Made by a program: the position numbers and the translations under genes. A stretch of DNA of 64,000 nucleotides from positions 372,001 through 436,000 of the forward strand of contig OY970315.1 of NCBI GenBank assembly GCA_963716525.1, given 5' to 3'. This DNA is from JBBREP01 sp963716525. Its GTDB lineage: Bacteria; Actinomycetota; Acidimicrobiia; IMCC26256; PALSA-610. Shown here piece after piece: positions 47,025 through 55,673 of this stretch (position 1 is its first letter; the number at the start of each line of letters is the position of its first letter). The notes beneath the pieces were generated by a model, which did no database searches, had not been told where the DNA came from, and saw only the letters and a program-made list of their open reading frames with translations.

Positions 47025-47990
47025 CTACGACGCCCGGTGCCAAGCGAGCTGGCGAGTGAGGCCGTCGCGCAGGCTCACCGCCGGTTCCCAGCCGAGCACC
47101 GCGGCCGCCCGCGCGATCGAGCCGCCGTTGCGGAACGAGTCACCGGCCTGCGCGCCGTGCGGCTCCACCGTGATCGGCGCGCCGGCGAGCTCGCCCACGA
47201 GCGCGATCAGATCGTTGAGCGTGATCTCGCCGCCGCCGGCAAGGTTGCAGACGGTGCCGGGGGCGACGTCGCGGTCGGCGGCCGCGAGGTTGCCGGCCAC
47301 GATGTCGCGCACGTCGGTGAACTCGCGGATCTGCGTGCCGTCGCCATAACGCGGGAACGGCGCGCCGGTGATCGCCGCGGCGCAGAGTCGGTGGATCGAC
47401 ATGTCGGGCCGTTGCCGGGGCCCGAACACGGTGAAGTAGCGCAACGACACCGTGACGATCCCGTAGTTCGCGGCGTAGAGGCCACACAGGTGCTCCGCCG
47501 CGAGCTTGGTGACGCCGTACGGCGAATGCGGTGTGGGCACGTCGGTCTCGACGGTCGGGTACCGCGCCTGGTTGCCGTACACCGACGAGCTCGACGCGTA
47601 CACCACCTTCGGCCGGCGCGCGCCCGCGCCGCCCGTGCGCACCGCTTCGAGCAACCGTTGCGTCGCGAGCACGTTGTGCTCGACGTAGGTGGCGAACCCC
47701 GCGGCCCAGCTGAGCCGCACACCGGGCTGGGCCGCCTGGTGGAACACGACGTCCACACCGTCGAGCAGCGCGCCGATGTCGGCGGTGCGCAGGTCGGCCT
47801 CGGCCAGCTCGAACGACGCGGCGCGCGATGCCGCGGTGGCACGGACCTCGCCGGCGTTCGCCTCCTTGCGCGCCCGCTCGTAGTACGGCGTGTAGCAATC
47901 GACGCCGAGCACGGTGTCGCCGCGCGCGAGCAGCGCCTCACTGAGGTGGCTGCCGACGAAGCCGGCAGCACCGGTGACGAGCGCCCGCAT
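47025..47990 (-). CDS. NAD-dependent nucleotide-sugar epimerase/dehydratase
   Basis: A 321-residue extended SDR protein: RALVTGAAGFVGSHLSEALL, VDCYTPYYERARKE, FHQAAQPGVRLSW, YASSSSVYGNQARYP and the catalytic SPYGVTKLAAEHLC. YFTVFGPRQRPDMSIHRLC and NLAGGGEITLNDL are typical of UDP-glucuronate or UDP-glucose 4-epimerases. The exact sugar is not decidable. Converges on the PhzF gene and lies 23 bases downstream of the LpdA-like gene on the same strand. Confidence 0.86.
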   Translation of the reverse strand: MRALVTGAAGFVGSHLSEALLARGDTVLGVDCYTPYYERARKEANAGEVRATAASRAASFELAEADLRTADIGALLDGVDVVFHQAAQPGVRLSWAAGFATYVEHNVLATQRLLEAVRTGGAGARRPKVVYASSSSVYGNQARYPTVETDVPTPHSPYGVTKLAAEHLCGLYAANYGIVTVSLRYFTVFGPRQRPDMSIHRLCAAAITGAPFPRYGDGTQIREFTDVRDIVAGNLAAADRDVAPGTVCNLAGGGEITLNDLIALVGELAGAPITVEPHGAQAGDSFRNGGSIARAAAVLGWEPAVSLRDGLTRQLAWHRAS

Positions 47991-48013
47991 GGACCGGCCT
48001 CCGATCGAACCGG

Positions 48014-49381
48014 TCAGTAGGCCGCTTCGGCGAGCGACTCCGACAGCGCCGGGTGTACGAGCAGCGAGTCGACGATGTCGCTGACCCGCAGGCGGTTCGT
48101 GACCGCGACCGCCACCACACTGATCAGCTCGGCCGCGCCGCGTCCGACGATCGCGCCGCCGAGCACCACGCCCGTGGCCGGGTCGGACAGGATCTTCACG
48201 AAGCCCCGTGGATCACCTTCGATGAGCGCCTTGGCGTTCGCCGAGAACGGCACCTTGGTGACGCGCAGCTTGCGCCCGGCCGCGAATGCCTCGGCCTCGG
48301 CCACGCCGACGTCGGCGATCTCGGGATCGGTGAAGATCGCCGATGCCGCCTTGTCGTAGTCGAGGTGCCGGTGCGCGACCGCGGTGAGGCCCATCACGTG
48401 CTCGGCGATCTTGCGACCCTGCATCGACGCCACCGACGAGAGCGGCAGGCGGCCCGACACGTCACCCGCGCTGTAGATGTGCGCGACGTTCGTCTGGCAG
48501 TGGCGGTTGCCGGGGATATAGCCCTGCTCATCGACGTAGACCCCCGCCGCCTCGCAGTCGAGCTCGCCGGTATTGGGGATCGAGCCGATCGCGAGGACCG
48601 CGTGCGAACCCTCGACGGTGCGACCGTCGTTGCACACGACGCGCACGGTGTCACCGCTGCGTTCCACCGCCGACGCGCGCGCGCCTTTCAGCAGCGCGAC
48701 ACCGCGGCGCAGGAACTCGTCCTCGAGTGCCGCCGCGACCTCGGCGTCCTTGCCCGGTAGCACCTGCTGGCGTGACACGACGAGCGTCACCTGCGCGCCG
48801 AGCGCGCTGAACATGTGGGTGAACTCCACGCCGGTGACGCCCGACCCGATCACCACGAGATGGGTGGGCAGCTCGTCGGGCGGATAGGACTGGCGCGTCG
48901 TGAGCACGCGCTCGCCGTCGATCGGTGCCCAGTCGGGGACGCGCGGCCTGCTCCCGGTGGACACGAGCACCGCGTCGGCGTCCATCTCCTCCTCCCGGCC
49001 GTCCTGGTGCCGCACAGCAACGCGGTGCGCGCCCACGAAGCGCCCGGTGCCGTGCACCATCCTCACCTGCTGGCTGTCGAGCAGGCCGCGCACGGATTCG
49101 TGCAGCTTCTGCTCGATCGAGGCGAGCCGCTCGCGCAAGGCCGCTTCGTCGACGCGCGCGTCGGCCTTCAAGCCCATGACCCGCGCCCGCTCGATCTCGG
49201 CGAGCGCGCCGCCGGTGGCGATCATCGCCTTGCTCGGGATGCAGTCCCACAGGTGCGCGGCGCCGCCGACGATGTCGCGTTCGACGAGCGTGACCTCGGC
49301 GCCCAACGAGGCCGCGACCGTTGCCGCCGTGTTGCCGGCCGGACCACCCCCGAGAATCACGAACCGCACGGGCACGAGCAC
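48014..49381 (-). CDS. LpdA-like flavoprotein disulfide reductase lacking the Cys pair
   Basis: A 455-residue two-dinucleotide-binding flavoprotein: FVILGGGPAGNTAATVAAS for FAD, VVIGSGVTGVEFTHMFSALG for NAD(P)H, and IYSAGDVSGRLPLSSVA. The position of the redox CxxxxC pair reads GGAAHLWDCIPSK, so only one cysteine remains. That matches M. tuberculosis LpdA (Rv3303c), an NAD(P)H:quinone reductase, rather than lipoamide dehydrogenase. The C-terminal HPALSE is retained. Several in-frame GTG codons (49381, 49375, 49369) make the start uncertain. Divergent from the SRPBCC gene. Confidence 0.85.
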   Translation of the reverse strand: MLVPVRFVILGGGPAGNTAATVAASLGAEVTLVERDIVGGAAHLWDCIPSKAMIATGGALAEIERARVMGLKADARVDEAALRERLASIEQKLHESVRGLLDSQQVRMVHGTGRFVGAHRVAVRHQDGREEEMDADAVLVSTGSRPRVPDWAPIDGERVLTTRQSYPPDELPTHLVVIGSGVTGVEFTHMFSALGAQVTLVVSRQQVLPGKDAEVAAALEDEFLRRGVALLKGARASAVERSGDTVRVVCNDGRTVEGSHAVLAIGSIPNTGELDCEAAGVYVDEQGYIPGNRHCQTNVAHIYSAGDVSGRLPLSSVASMQGRKIAEHVMGLTAVAHRHLDYDKAASAIFTDPEIADVGVAEAEAFAAGRKLRVTKVPFSANAKALIEGDPRGFVKILSDPATGVVLGGAIVGRGAAELISVVAVAVTNRLRVSDIVDSLLVHPALSESLAEAAY

Positions 49382-49408
49382 ACCCTATTGGCATGCCATG
49401 CTTGGGCC

Positions 49409-49849
49409 GTGCGCATCAAGATCTCGACGATCATCGACGCCGCGCCGCCCGCGGTGTGGGACGCGCTCGAGGACATCGCGAGCCATGTGGAATGGATGGC
49501 CGACGCCGAATCCATCGAGTTCCTGACCCACCGCACGCGTGGCGTCGACACCACGTTCGCGTGCATCACCCGGGTCGGACCGTTCCGGCTGCGCGACGTG
49601 CTCACCGTCACCGAGTGGTCGCCCCGCCGAGCGATGCGCATCGCGCACGAGGGCGTCGTGCGCGGATCGGGTCGCTTCACGCTCGCCCGGCGGCGCGGGG
49701 GGCGCACCAAGCTCACGTGGCGCGAGCAGTTGCAGTTCCCGTGGTGGATGGGCGGCCCCATCGGAGCCCTCGCCGCCAAGCCGGTGCTCCGCCACATCTG
49801 GAAGGGCAACCTGCGCCGCCTCGGAACACGGATCGCAGCCGCGGGATAG
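49409..49849 (+). CDS. SRPBCC (START-like) domain protein
   Basis: A 146-residue protein starting at GTG 49409 with IKISTIIDAAPPAVWDALED and SHVEWMADAESIEFL, then LRDVLTVTEWSPRRAMRIAH and FPWWMGGPIGALAAKPVL near the end. The pattern is that of polyketide-cyclase/Bet v1-like proteins with a hydrophobic ligand cavity. Ligand unknown. Divergent from the LpdA-like gene with 27 bases between starts, so the promoters overlap. The F420-type oxidoreductase gene follows in the same direction. Confidence 0.76.
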   Translation: MRIKISTIIDAAPPAVWDALEDIASHVEWMADAESIEFLTHRTRGVDTTFACITRVGPFRLRDVLTVTEWSPRRAMRIAHEGVVRGSGRFTLARRRGGRTKLTWREQLQFPWWMGGPIGALAAKPVLRHIWKGNLRRLGTRIAAAG

Positions 49850-49925
49850 GTTCCACACCGCCGAGCATCGGCGCGTGAAGGCTCACGGGCCGTGAGCGAA
49901 GCGAACACGAACACGAGGTACGAGA

Positions 49926-50921
49926 ATGGCTCCGGTGCAGTTCGGTGTGTCGTCGGCGCCCGTGCAGACGCTCGGCGCGCCGTTCCAGGTCGACGTCGCC
50001 CGCTCGGCCGGCGCGCTCGGCTACTCGTCGTACTGGGTGGCCGAGGCCAACGCCACCGAAGCCTTCTCGGTGCTCGGCGCCGTCGCGATGCAGTCACCGT
50101 CGCTCGCGCTCGGCACCGGTGTGCTCGCGCTGCAGCTCCGCACACCACCGCTCGCGGCGATGGCCGTCGCCACCCTGCAGTCGCTCGCACCCGAGCGCGA
50201 CGTCTTCCTCGGCATCGGCATCTCCTCACCCGTCGTCGTCGGGCAGTGGCACGGCGCGCGGTACGGCGACCGGCCCGTCGCGCAGATGCGCGAGTACGTG
50301 GCCCTTGTCCGTGAATGCCTCTCGGGCGAGACGGTCACGTTCCAGGGCGACTACTACGACGTCCGCCGCTTCCGGCTCGGTGTGCGCCTCGGCGACCGCC
50401 GGCCGAAGATCGTGATCGGCGCGTTGAACCCGCGCATGCTCGCGGCAGCAGGCGCGATCGCCGACGGCGTGCTGCTGAACTACCTGCCGGCCTCGCACGT
50501 GGCCTGGTCGGTGGAGCAGGTGCGCAAGGGCGGCGACGCCACGATCTACGCCTACATCCACTGCGCGGTCACCGACCGCGATCGGTACCTCGATGCCGGC
50601 CGGCGCGACCTGTTCTCGTACGCGGTCGTCGACGCCTACGCCGAGAACTTCCGGCGCGCCGGTTTCGGGGCCGATGTCGACGCGGTGCGTGCCGCGCGCA
50701 CCGCGGGCGACCGCGACGGCGCCGTCGCGGCCATCGGCGACGCCATGGTCGACGCCATCCAGATCATGGGTTCAGCCGGCCACGTGGCCGCCGCGGTCGC
50801 CGACTACGTGGCCCAGGGCGTGGAGGTGCCCATCGTGTTCCCGTGCCCTTGGGGCGAGGACCGCCGCGCCACGGTCGAGACCACGATGGAAGCCGCGATC
50901 GCCAAGATCACCGAGGCCTGA
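49926..50921 (+). CDS. LLM-class F420-dependent oxidoreductase
   Basis: A 331-residue luciferase-like (beta/alpha)8 barrel protein: VQFGVSSAPVQTLGAPF, LGYSSYWVAEANATEAFSVL, LALGTGVLALQLRTP, ERDVFLGIGISSPVVV and the GDYYDVRRFRLGVRLG segment. Many actinobacterial members use F420 as hydride carrier. Full F420 biosynthesis genes at 23.9-26.2 kb make that likely here, although FMN use cannot be excluded. The C-terminal VAAAVADYVAQGVEVPIVFP is typical. The substrate is unknown. Confidence 0.85.
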   Translation: MAPVQFGVSSAPVQTLGAPFQVDVARSAGALGYSSYWVAEANATEAFSVLGAVAMQSPSLALGTGVLALQLRTPPLAAMAVATLQSLAPERDVFLGIGISSPVVVGQWHGARYGDRPVAQMREYVALVRECLSGETVTFQGDYYDVRRFRLGVRLGDRRPKIVIGALNPRMLAAAGAIADGVLLNYLPASHVAWSVEQVRKGGDATIYAYIHCAVTDRDRYLDAGRRDLFSYAVVDAYAENFRRAGFGADVDAVRAARTAGDRDGAVAAIGDAMVDAIQIMGSAGHVAAAVADYVAQGVEVPIVFPCPWGEDRRATVETTMEAAIAKITEA

Positions 50922-50951
50922 CTCGCGGCGCGCACCGCGCGCCCGCGCCGC

Positions 50952-51735
50952 TCACTCCCCCGTGAAGCGCGGCTCGCCCGGGGCCGTGCTCGAGGAAGCT
51001 CGCCACACCGACTTTGGCGTCGGCCGTCTCGAAGCTGCGCGCGAAGCATTCGGCCTCGAGATCGAGCGCGGCCGGCATCGGCCGGTCGAGCCCACCGTCG
51101 ACCGCGCGCTTTGCCGCACCCATCGCGACCACCGCGCCGCCCGCGAGCTCACCCGCGAAGGCGAGCGCGCGGTCGAGCGCCTCGGCCGCGGGCACCACCT
51201 CGTCGACGATGCCGAGCTGCAGGGCCTGTTCGGCGCGCAGCTGGCGGCCGGTCCACACGATCTCCTTCGCGCGCGCCGGGCCGACGAGGCGCGCGAGGCG
51301 TTGCGTGCCGCCGCCGCCGGGCGTGATACCGAGCAGGATCTCGGGCTGGCCGAGCCGCGCGCTGTCGGACGCGATGCGCAGGTCGCACGCCAGCGCGAGC
51401 TCGAGCCCGCCACCGAGCGCGTAGCCGCGGATCGCTGCGATCACCGGGCGTTCGATCGCGCCGAGCGCGTCGGTGGCGGCGCGAAAGCTCGCGGCCACCC
51501 GCCGCGCACCGTCGCCGGTGAGCTCGAACTCCTTCACGTCGGCACCGGCGGCGAAGGCCTTGTCGCCACCGGTGAGCACGACGGCCTTCACCGACGCGTC
51601 GGCGCGCAGGTCGTCGGCCGCGCGCCGCACTGCGTCGAGCAGCGCGGCCGAGAGCGGGTTCATCGGCGGCCGGTTCAGCGTGAGCAGCAGCACGCCGTCG
51701 TCGCGGCGTTCCCGCAACACGAGTTCTTCGGTCAT
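50952..51735 (-). CDS. enoyl-CoA hydratase/isomerase, frameshifted near 50983
   Basis: A crotonase-fold protein of about 260 residues starting MTEELVLRERRDDGVLLLTL. Oxyanion-hole and catalytic segments are intact: FAAGADVKEFELTG, GYALGGGLELALACDLRIAS and GQPEILLGITPGGGGTQRL, with both catalytic glutamates. After SFLEHGPG the frame breaks in a CCCCGGG run; removing one G gives the family-typical end EPRFTGE and a stop at 50952. Without the correction the protein would run on in a wrong frame. It would hydrate 2-enoyl-CoA in beta-oxidation. Confidence 0.88.
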
Positions 51736-51746
51736 GGCCGCTGATC

Positions 51747-52387
51747 CTACGGAGGCCCGAACAGGATCTCGGCGCCGACGGGCTGGAAGCCGGCGCCGAG
51801 CGCGGCGCGCATCGACCGGGCGTTGCCCGGCGCGACCTGCATCCACAGCGGCGTGCCCGAGGGCAACAAGGTCCGCGCCGCGGCCGCAATCCGGGTTCCG
51901 ACACCGCGGTTTCGAGCCGCCTCGTCGACCTCGAACGCGATCTCCCACCGGCGCGTCAACCCGCGGCCGAGCACCACCACACCGTCGCCTCCGGGTGTGG
52001 TGTACACGCGGACGTCGGTGCGATGGAGCGAGGCTCGGCTGACGCGAGGGTGATCGAGATCGTCGACTGGTGTGAGCGCGGGCGACGGGGCGCCCCCCAC
52101 CGCGAAGGTGGCGAACACGGCGTCGTGCGTGCCGACGCGCCTGAGTCCGCTGGCTTCGGCGAGCCATTGCACGAACGGCGGCGCGACCGACGCGGACAGG
52201 TCACCGGGCGTGAGCCGGCGCGCCACCTCCGCGGCGTCGACATCGAGCGCGACGATGGTGCGGGCCGTGAACGTGACGAGCGCGCTCGGGCCTTCGGGGG
52301 GAGCGCCGACCAGATCGACGCCGCCGTCGGGCTCGGGAAAGCACCGCGCGCGGCGCCGTCGAGCAGCAGCGCGAGCGGGTGAGCCAC
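51747..52387 (-). CDS. GNAT-like acetyltransferase, frameshifted near 52336
   Basis: Starts with GTG 52387 (MAHPLALLLDGAARGAFP) and continues, after one missing base in a C run near 52336, into PDGGVDLVGAPPEGPSALVT and onward to 51747. Restored length is about 213 residues. The C-terminal third has a GNAT-type acetyl-CoA site: IAFEVDEAARNRGVGTRIA, then a late strand VAPGNARSMRAALGAGFQPV. The N-terminal part is unlike standard GNATs. It lies between meaB and the crotonase gene on the same strand. Substrate unknown. Confidence 0.58.
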
Positions 52388-52394
52388 GACCGTG

Positions 52395-53354
52395 CTACTC
52401 GGGGGCCAGCAGCTCGTGCGCGGCTTCGTATGGATCGGCGGTGCCGGCCGCCACCGCGTCGACGAGCGCGTCGAAGCGCGGGCCCGTGCAACGGGCGAGT
52501 GCGTCCTGCGCGACGAGCTCCACGGTCACCGCGGTGAGCTCCTCGGCGGCGCGCGCCCGCCGGCGCGCGGCGACCTCGCCCGCGGCTTCGAGGTGCGCGC
52601 GGTGCGCCTCGAGCGCGTCGACGAGCTCGCCGATACCGTCGCCCGACGTCGCTACGGTCGACACGATCGGCGGCCGCCAGGGCTTGCGAGCCGAGAGATC
52701 GAGCATGGCGTCGAGCTCGCGCACCGCGTCACGGGCGCCGGCGCGGTCGGCCTTGTTCACCACGAACACGTCGGCGATCTCCATCAGCCCGGCCTTGTTT
52801 GCCTGCACCGCGTCGCCCCACCCGGGATTCACGACCACGACCGTGGTGTCGGCGTGCCCCGCGATGTCGACCTCGACCTGGCCGACACCGACTGTCTCGA
52901 CGATCACCCAGTGGTAGCCCGCGGCGTCGAGCAGGCGCGCCGCCTGGGGCGCCGACGCCGACAGACCGCCGAGGTGCCCCCTCGTGGCCATGGAACGGAT
53001 AAACACGCGCGGATCGGTGGCGTGCTCCTGCATCCGCACGCGGTCGCCGAGGATCGCACCGCCGGTGAACGGGCTCGTGGGATCGATCGCGAGCACACCG
53101 ATACGCACCTCCCCGGTGTCACGGCCGCGCACGAGCAACTCGGCGACGAGGCGGTCGGTGAGCGTCGACTTGCCCGCGCCGGGCGCCCCCGTGATTCCCA
53201 CCACCCACGCGTGGCCGACCCGCCCGTGATACCGCGCGCTCGCGGCACGCGCCGGCTCGCCGCCCTGCTCGACGATCGACACGACCCGCGCCAGCGCGCC
53301 GCGGTCGCCGTCGAGCGCGCGTGCGACGAGCGCGTCGATCTCGGCGTGGGGCAC
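52395..53354 (-). CDS. meaB: MeaB/ArgK-family G-protein chaperone
   Basis: A 319-residue GTPase: Walker A GITGAPGAGKSTLTDRLV, LAIDPTSPFTGGAILGDRVR, VETVGVGQVEVDIAGHADT and the base-recognition FVVNKADRAGA. MeaB protects and reloads adenosylcobalamin mutases such as methylmalonyl-CoA mutase. No mutase gene is adjacent, though acyl-CoA genes are near. The start GTG 53354 (VPHAEIDALVARAL) is chosen because longer extensions run into the NifU gene. Confidence 0.92.
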   Translation of the reverse strand: MPHAEIDALVARALDGDRGALARVVSIVEQGGEPARAASARYHGRVGHAWVVGITGAPGAGKSTLTDRLVAELLVRGRDTGEVRIGVLAIDPTSPFTGGAILGDRVRMQEHATDPRVFIRSMATRGHLGGLSASAPQAARLLDAAGYHWVIVETVGVGQVEVDIAGHADTTVVVVNPGWGDAVQANKAGLMEIADVFVVNKADRAGARDAVRELDAMLDLSARKPWRPPIVSTVATSGDGIGELVDALEAHRAHLEAAGEVAARRRARAAEELTAVTVELVAQDALARCTGPRFDALVDAVAAGTADPYEAAHELLAPE

Positions 53355-53376
53355 GGAGCGCGGCCGGTGGGGCCGG

Positions 53377-53652
53377 CTACTCGTAGGTGTAGGCCTCGGC
53401 GAGGCCGGGCTCGTCGGCCACGACCTCGGTGACACCGGGCACCCGGTCCATGATGATCCGCTCCACGCCGGCCTTGAGCGTCATCGTCGACACCGGGCAG
53501 CTGCCGCAGGCACCGACGAGCGTCACGTGGACCACACCGTCCTGGTCGATGTTGCGGTACACGATGTCGCCGCCGTCGGACTGCAGTGCCGGCCGGATCA
53601 GCTCGATCGCGTCGAGGATCTGGGGTTCGAGCGTCGCGACGTCGAGGGCCAT
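53377..53652 (-). CDS. NifU C-terminal-domain (Nfu) Fe-S protein
   Basis: A 91-residue protein made of one Nfu domain: IELIRPALQSDGGDIVYRNI and the cluster site LVGACGSCPVSTMTLKAG, with Cys49 and Cys52. Nfu proteins carry and deliver [4Fe-4S] clusters; the short single-domain form is common in actinobacteria. It is transcribed towards meaB (22-base gap) and lies 60 bases downstream of murA in convergent-free order on the same strand. No other suf or isc gene is visible. Confidence 0.9.
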   Translation of the reverse strand: MALDVATLEPQILDAIELIRPALQSDGGDIVYRNIDQDGVVHVTLVGACGSCPVSTMTLKAGVERIIMDRVPGVTEVVADEPGLAEAYTYE

Positions 53653-53712
53653 ACGGCGATTCTAACCGTCATCGTGCGCACCTTGTTCCCCGGGGCCCGC
53701 TTCCGGCGCCGC

Positions 53713-54970
53713 TCAGACGCTCGTCACGGCGCCGCCGAGCGCCCGCAGGCTGCCCGCGAGGTCCACGTAGGCCCGGTCGACGTGTTCGCAGCCGTGCACG
53801 ACGGTCTCGCCGTCGGCCACGAGGCCGGCGAGCACGAGCGCCGCACCCGCCCGCACGTCGGTGGCCTGCACGGGGGCGCCCTGCAGCCGCTCGACGCCGC
53901 GCACGATCGCGTGGCGGCCCTCGTGGCGCACGTCGGCGCCCATGCGCACCAGCTCGTCCACGAACTGGAAGCGGCGGTCGTAGATGTTCTCGGTGACGAT
54001 GCCGGATCCGTCGCACACGGTCAGCATGGCGACCGCGAGCGGCATGAGGTCGGTGGCGAAACCGGGAAACGGCAGCGTGGCGATGTCGACCGCCTGCAGC
54101 CGCCGCGGACGCGCGTGCCCAGATGCCGTTCGCCGTGGGCGACACGAGCATGCCCATCTCGGCGAGCTTGCGGGCCATGATCTCCACGTGGTCGAGCTGC
54201 GCGCCGTCGAGCTCGATCTCGCCTCCTGCCATCGCGCACGCGATGAGCAGTGTGCCGACCTCGATCCGGTCGCCGATCAGGCGCATCTCCGTGGGTTCGA
54301 GCGCCTCGACGCCGTGCACCTCGATGCACGACGTGCCCCCGCCGAGCACGTGCCCGCCCATCCGGTTCAAGCACGCGCACAGCTCGGTGACCTCGGGCTC
54401 GCGCGCGGCGTTGTCGATGACGGTGACGCCTTTGGCCAGCGCGCCCGCCATGAGCAGGTTCTCCGTGGCGCCCACGCTCGGGAACTCGAGCACATGGCGC
54501 GTGGCAAGCAGGGGGCCGTCGGTGTGGGCGATCACATAACCGTGCTCCTGCTCGACCATCGCGCCCATCGCCCGAAGACCTTCGAGGTGCATGTCGAGCT
54601 TGCGCGACCCGATCGCGTCGCCGCCCGGCAGGGCGACACGTGCCTCACCGCAACGGGCGAGGAGCGGGCCGAGCACGTTGATCGACGCGCGCATGCGCGA
54701 CACGAGCTCGTAAGGGGCCACCGGTTCGAGATCGCCCGACGCGTCGATCGCGAGCTCCGCGTCACCCACCCAGTCGACCGTTGCGCCGATCACGCGTAAC
54801 AGTTCGATCATCACATCGAGGTCGCCGACACGCGGGATGTTCGCGATCACGGTGCGGCCACGCGCAAGCAACGCGGCCGCCATCAGCTTGGTGCCCTCGT
54901 TCTTCGTCGCGCCGGCGATCGCGACGCGCCCCTCGAGCGGCCCGCCTCCGCGAACCACGATGCGCGACAT
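53713..54970 (-). CDS. murA: UDP-N-acetylglucosamine 1-carboxyvinyltransferase, frameshifted near 54105
   Basis: The first committed enzyme of peptidoglycan synthesis, about 419 residues after frame correction. Starts MSRIVVRGGGPLEGRVAIAG and has the Lys23-Asn24 pair in ATKNEG. The active-site loop reads LPGGDAIGSR, with Asp118 where most bacteria have Cys; this aspartate form is intrinsically fosfomycin-insensitive in mycobacteria and Chlamydia. After GIWARA the frame breaks and continues as RRLQAVDIATLPFPGFATD to the stop at 53713. An essential gene with a one-base break argues for a sequence error. Start 54970 lies just inside a longer possible start at 54979. Confidence 0.92.
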
Positions 54971-55021
54971 GGCGGGCAATGGTAGGTGCGAGCCGGGCCG
55001 TTCCCCGTGAACAGCGGCCAG

Positions 55022-55673
55022 TTACAGCGAGAGCACCCATTCGACGGCCACGGGTGCGGCGATCGCAAGCACCTCGTCGGTGGAGAGCCCGGTCTGCTTC
55101 TTGAGCGGGCGGAAGCTGTGGTCACCGGTATCGACCCAGTGCCACGCGACGCGGCCAGGCATCGCACGCCGCGGCGTTGCGCAACTCCTCGGGTGTGCCG
55201 AACGCATCGCGTGTGCCCGACACGAACAGCACCGGCATCGTGAGCTGCGGGAAGTGCTCCACGCGTTGCTGTTGCGCGCGGCCGGGCGCGTGCAGCGGGT
55301 AGCCGAGCAGCAGCAGCCCGAGTGCACCGTCAGCGGCTGCGACCATCGACGCGACGCGGCCCCCCATCGAGCGCCCACCGAGCACGATGCGTTCGGCTGG
55401 GAGCGTCGTGCGCCGCACCAGCTCGGCGCGCGCGGCGCGCACCTCACCCTGCAGCGTGTCGGCCTTCGGTGGCGAACGGCGGCCCGAGCTGCGGTACGCG
55501 AAGTTGAAGCGCAGCACGGGAACGCCCGCCGCGGCCAGCGCGTGCGAGAACGCGACCAGGTTCGCGGCATGCATGTCGGCACCCGCGCCGTGCGCGAGCA
55601 GCACGGCCCGATCGGTGCCGCGCGCGCGCTTGGGCCCTTCGTATTCGAGCTCGAGCTCGAGCCCAGCGGTCAT
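55022..55673 (-). CDS. alpha/beta-hydrolase (KANL3/Tex30-like), frameshifted near 55165
   Basis: About 217 residues after correction. VLLAHGAGADMHAANLV forms the oxyanion region, GGRSMGGRVASMV holds the nucleophile Ser, SGTRDAFGTPEEL the acid, and after the frame break VDTGDHSFRPLKKQTGLS holds the His. These small hydrolases often have unknown substrates. The start overlaps the stop of the upstream peptidase gene (ATGA), so the two are co-expressed. Confidence 0.72.
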
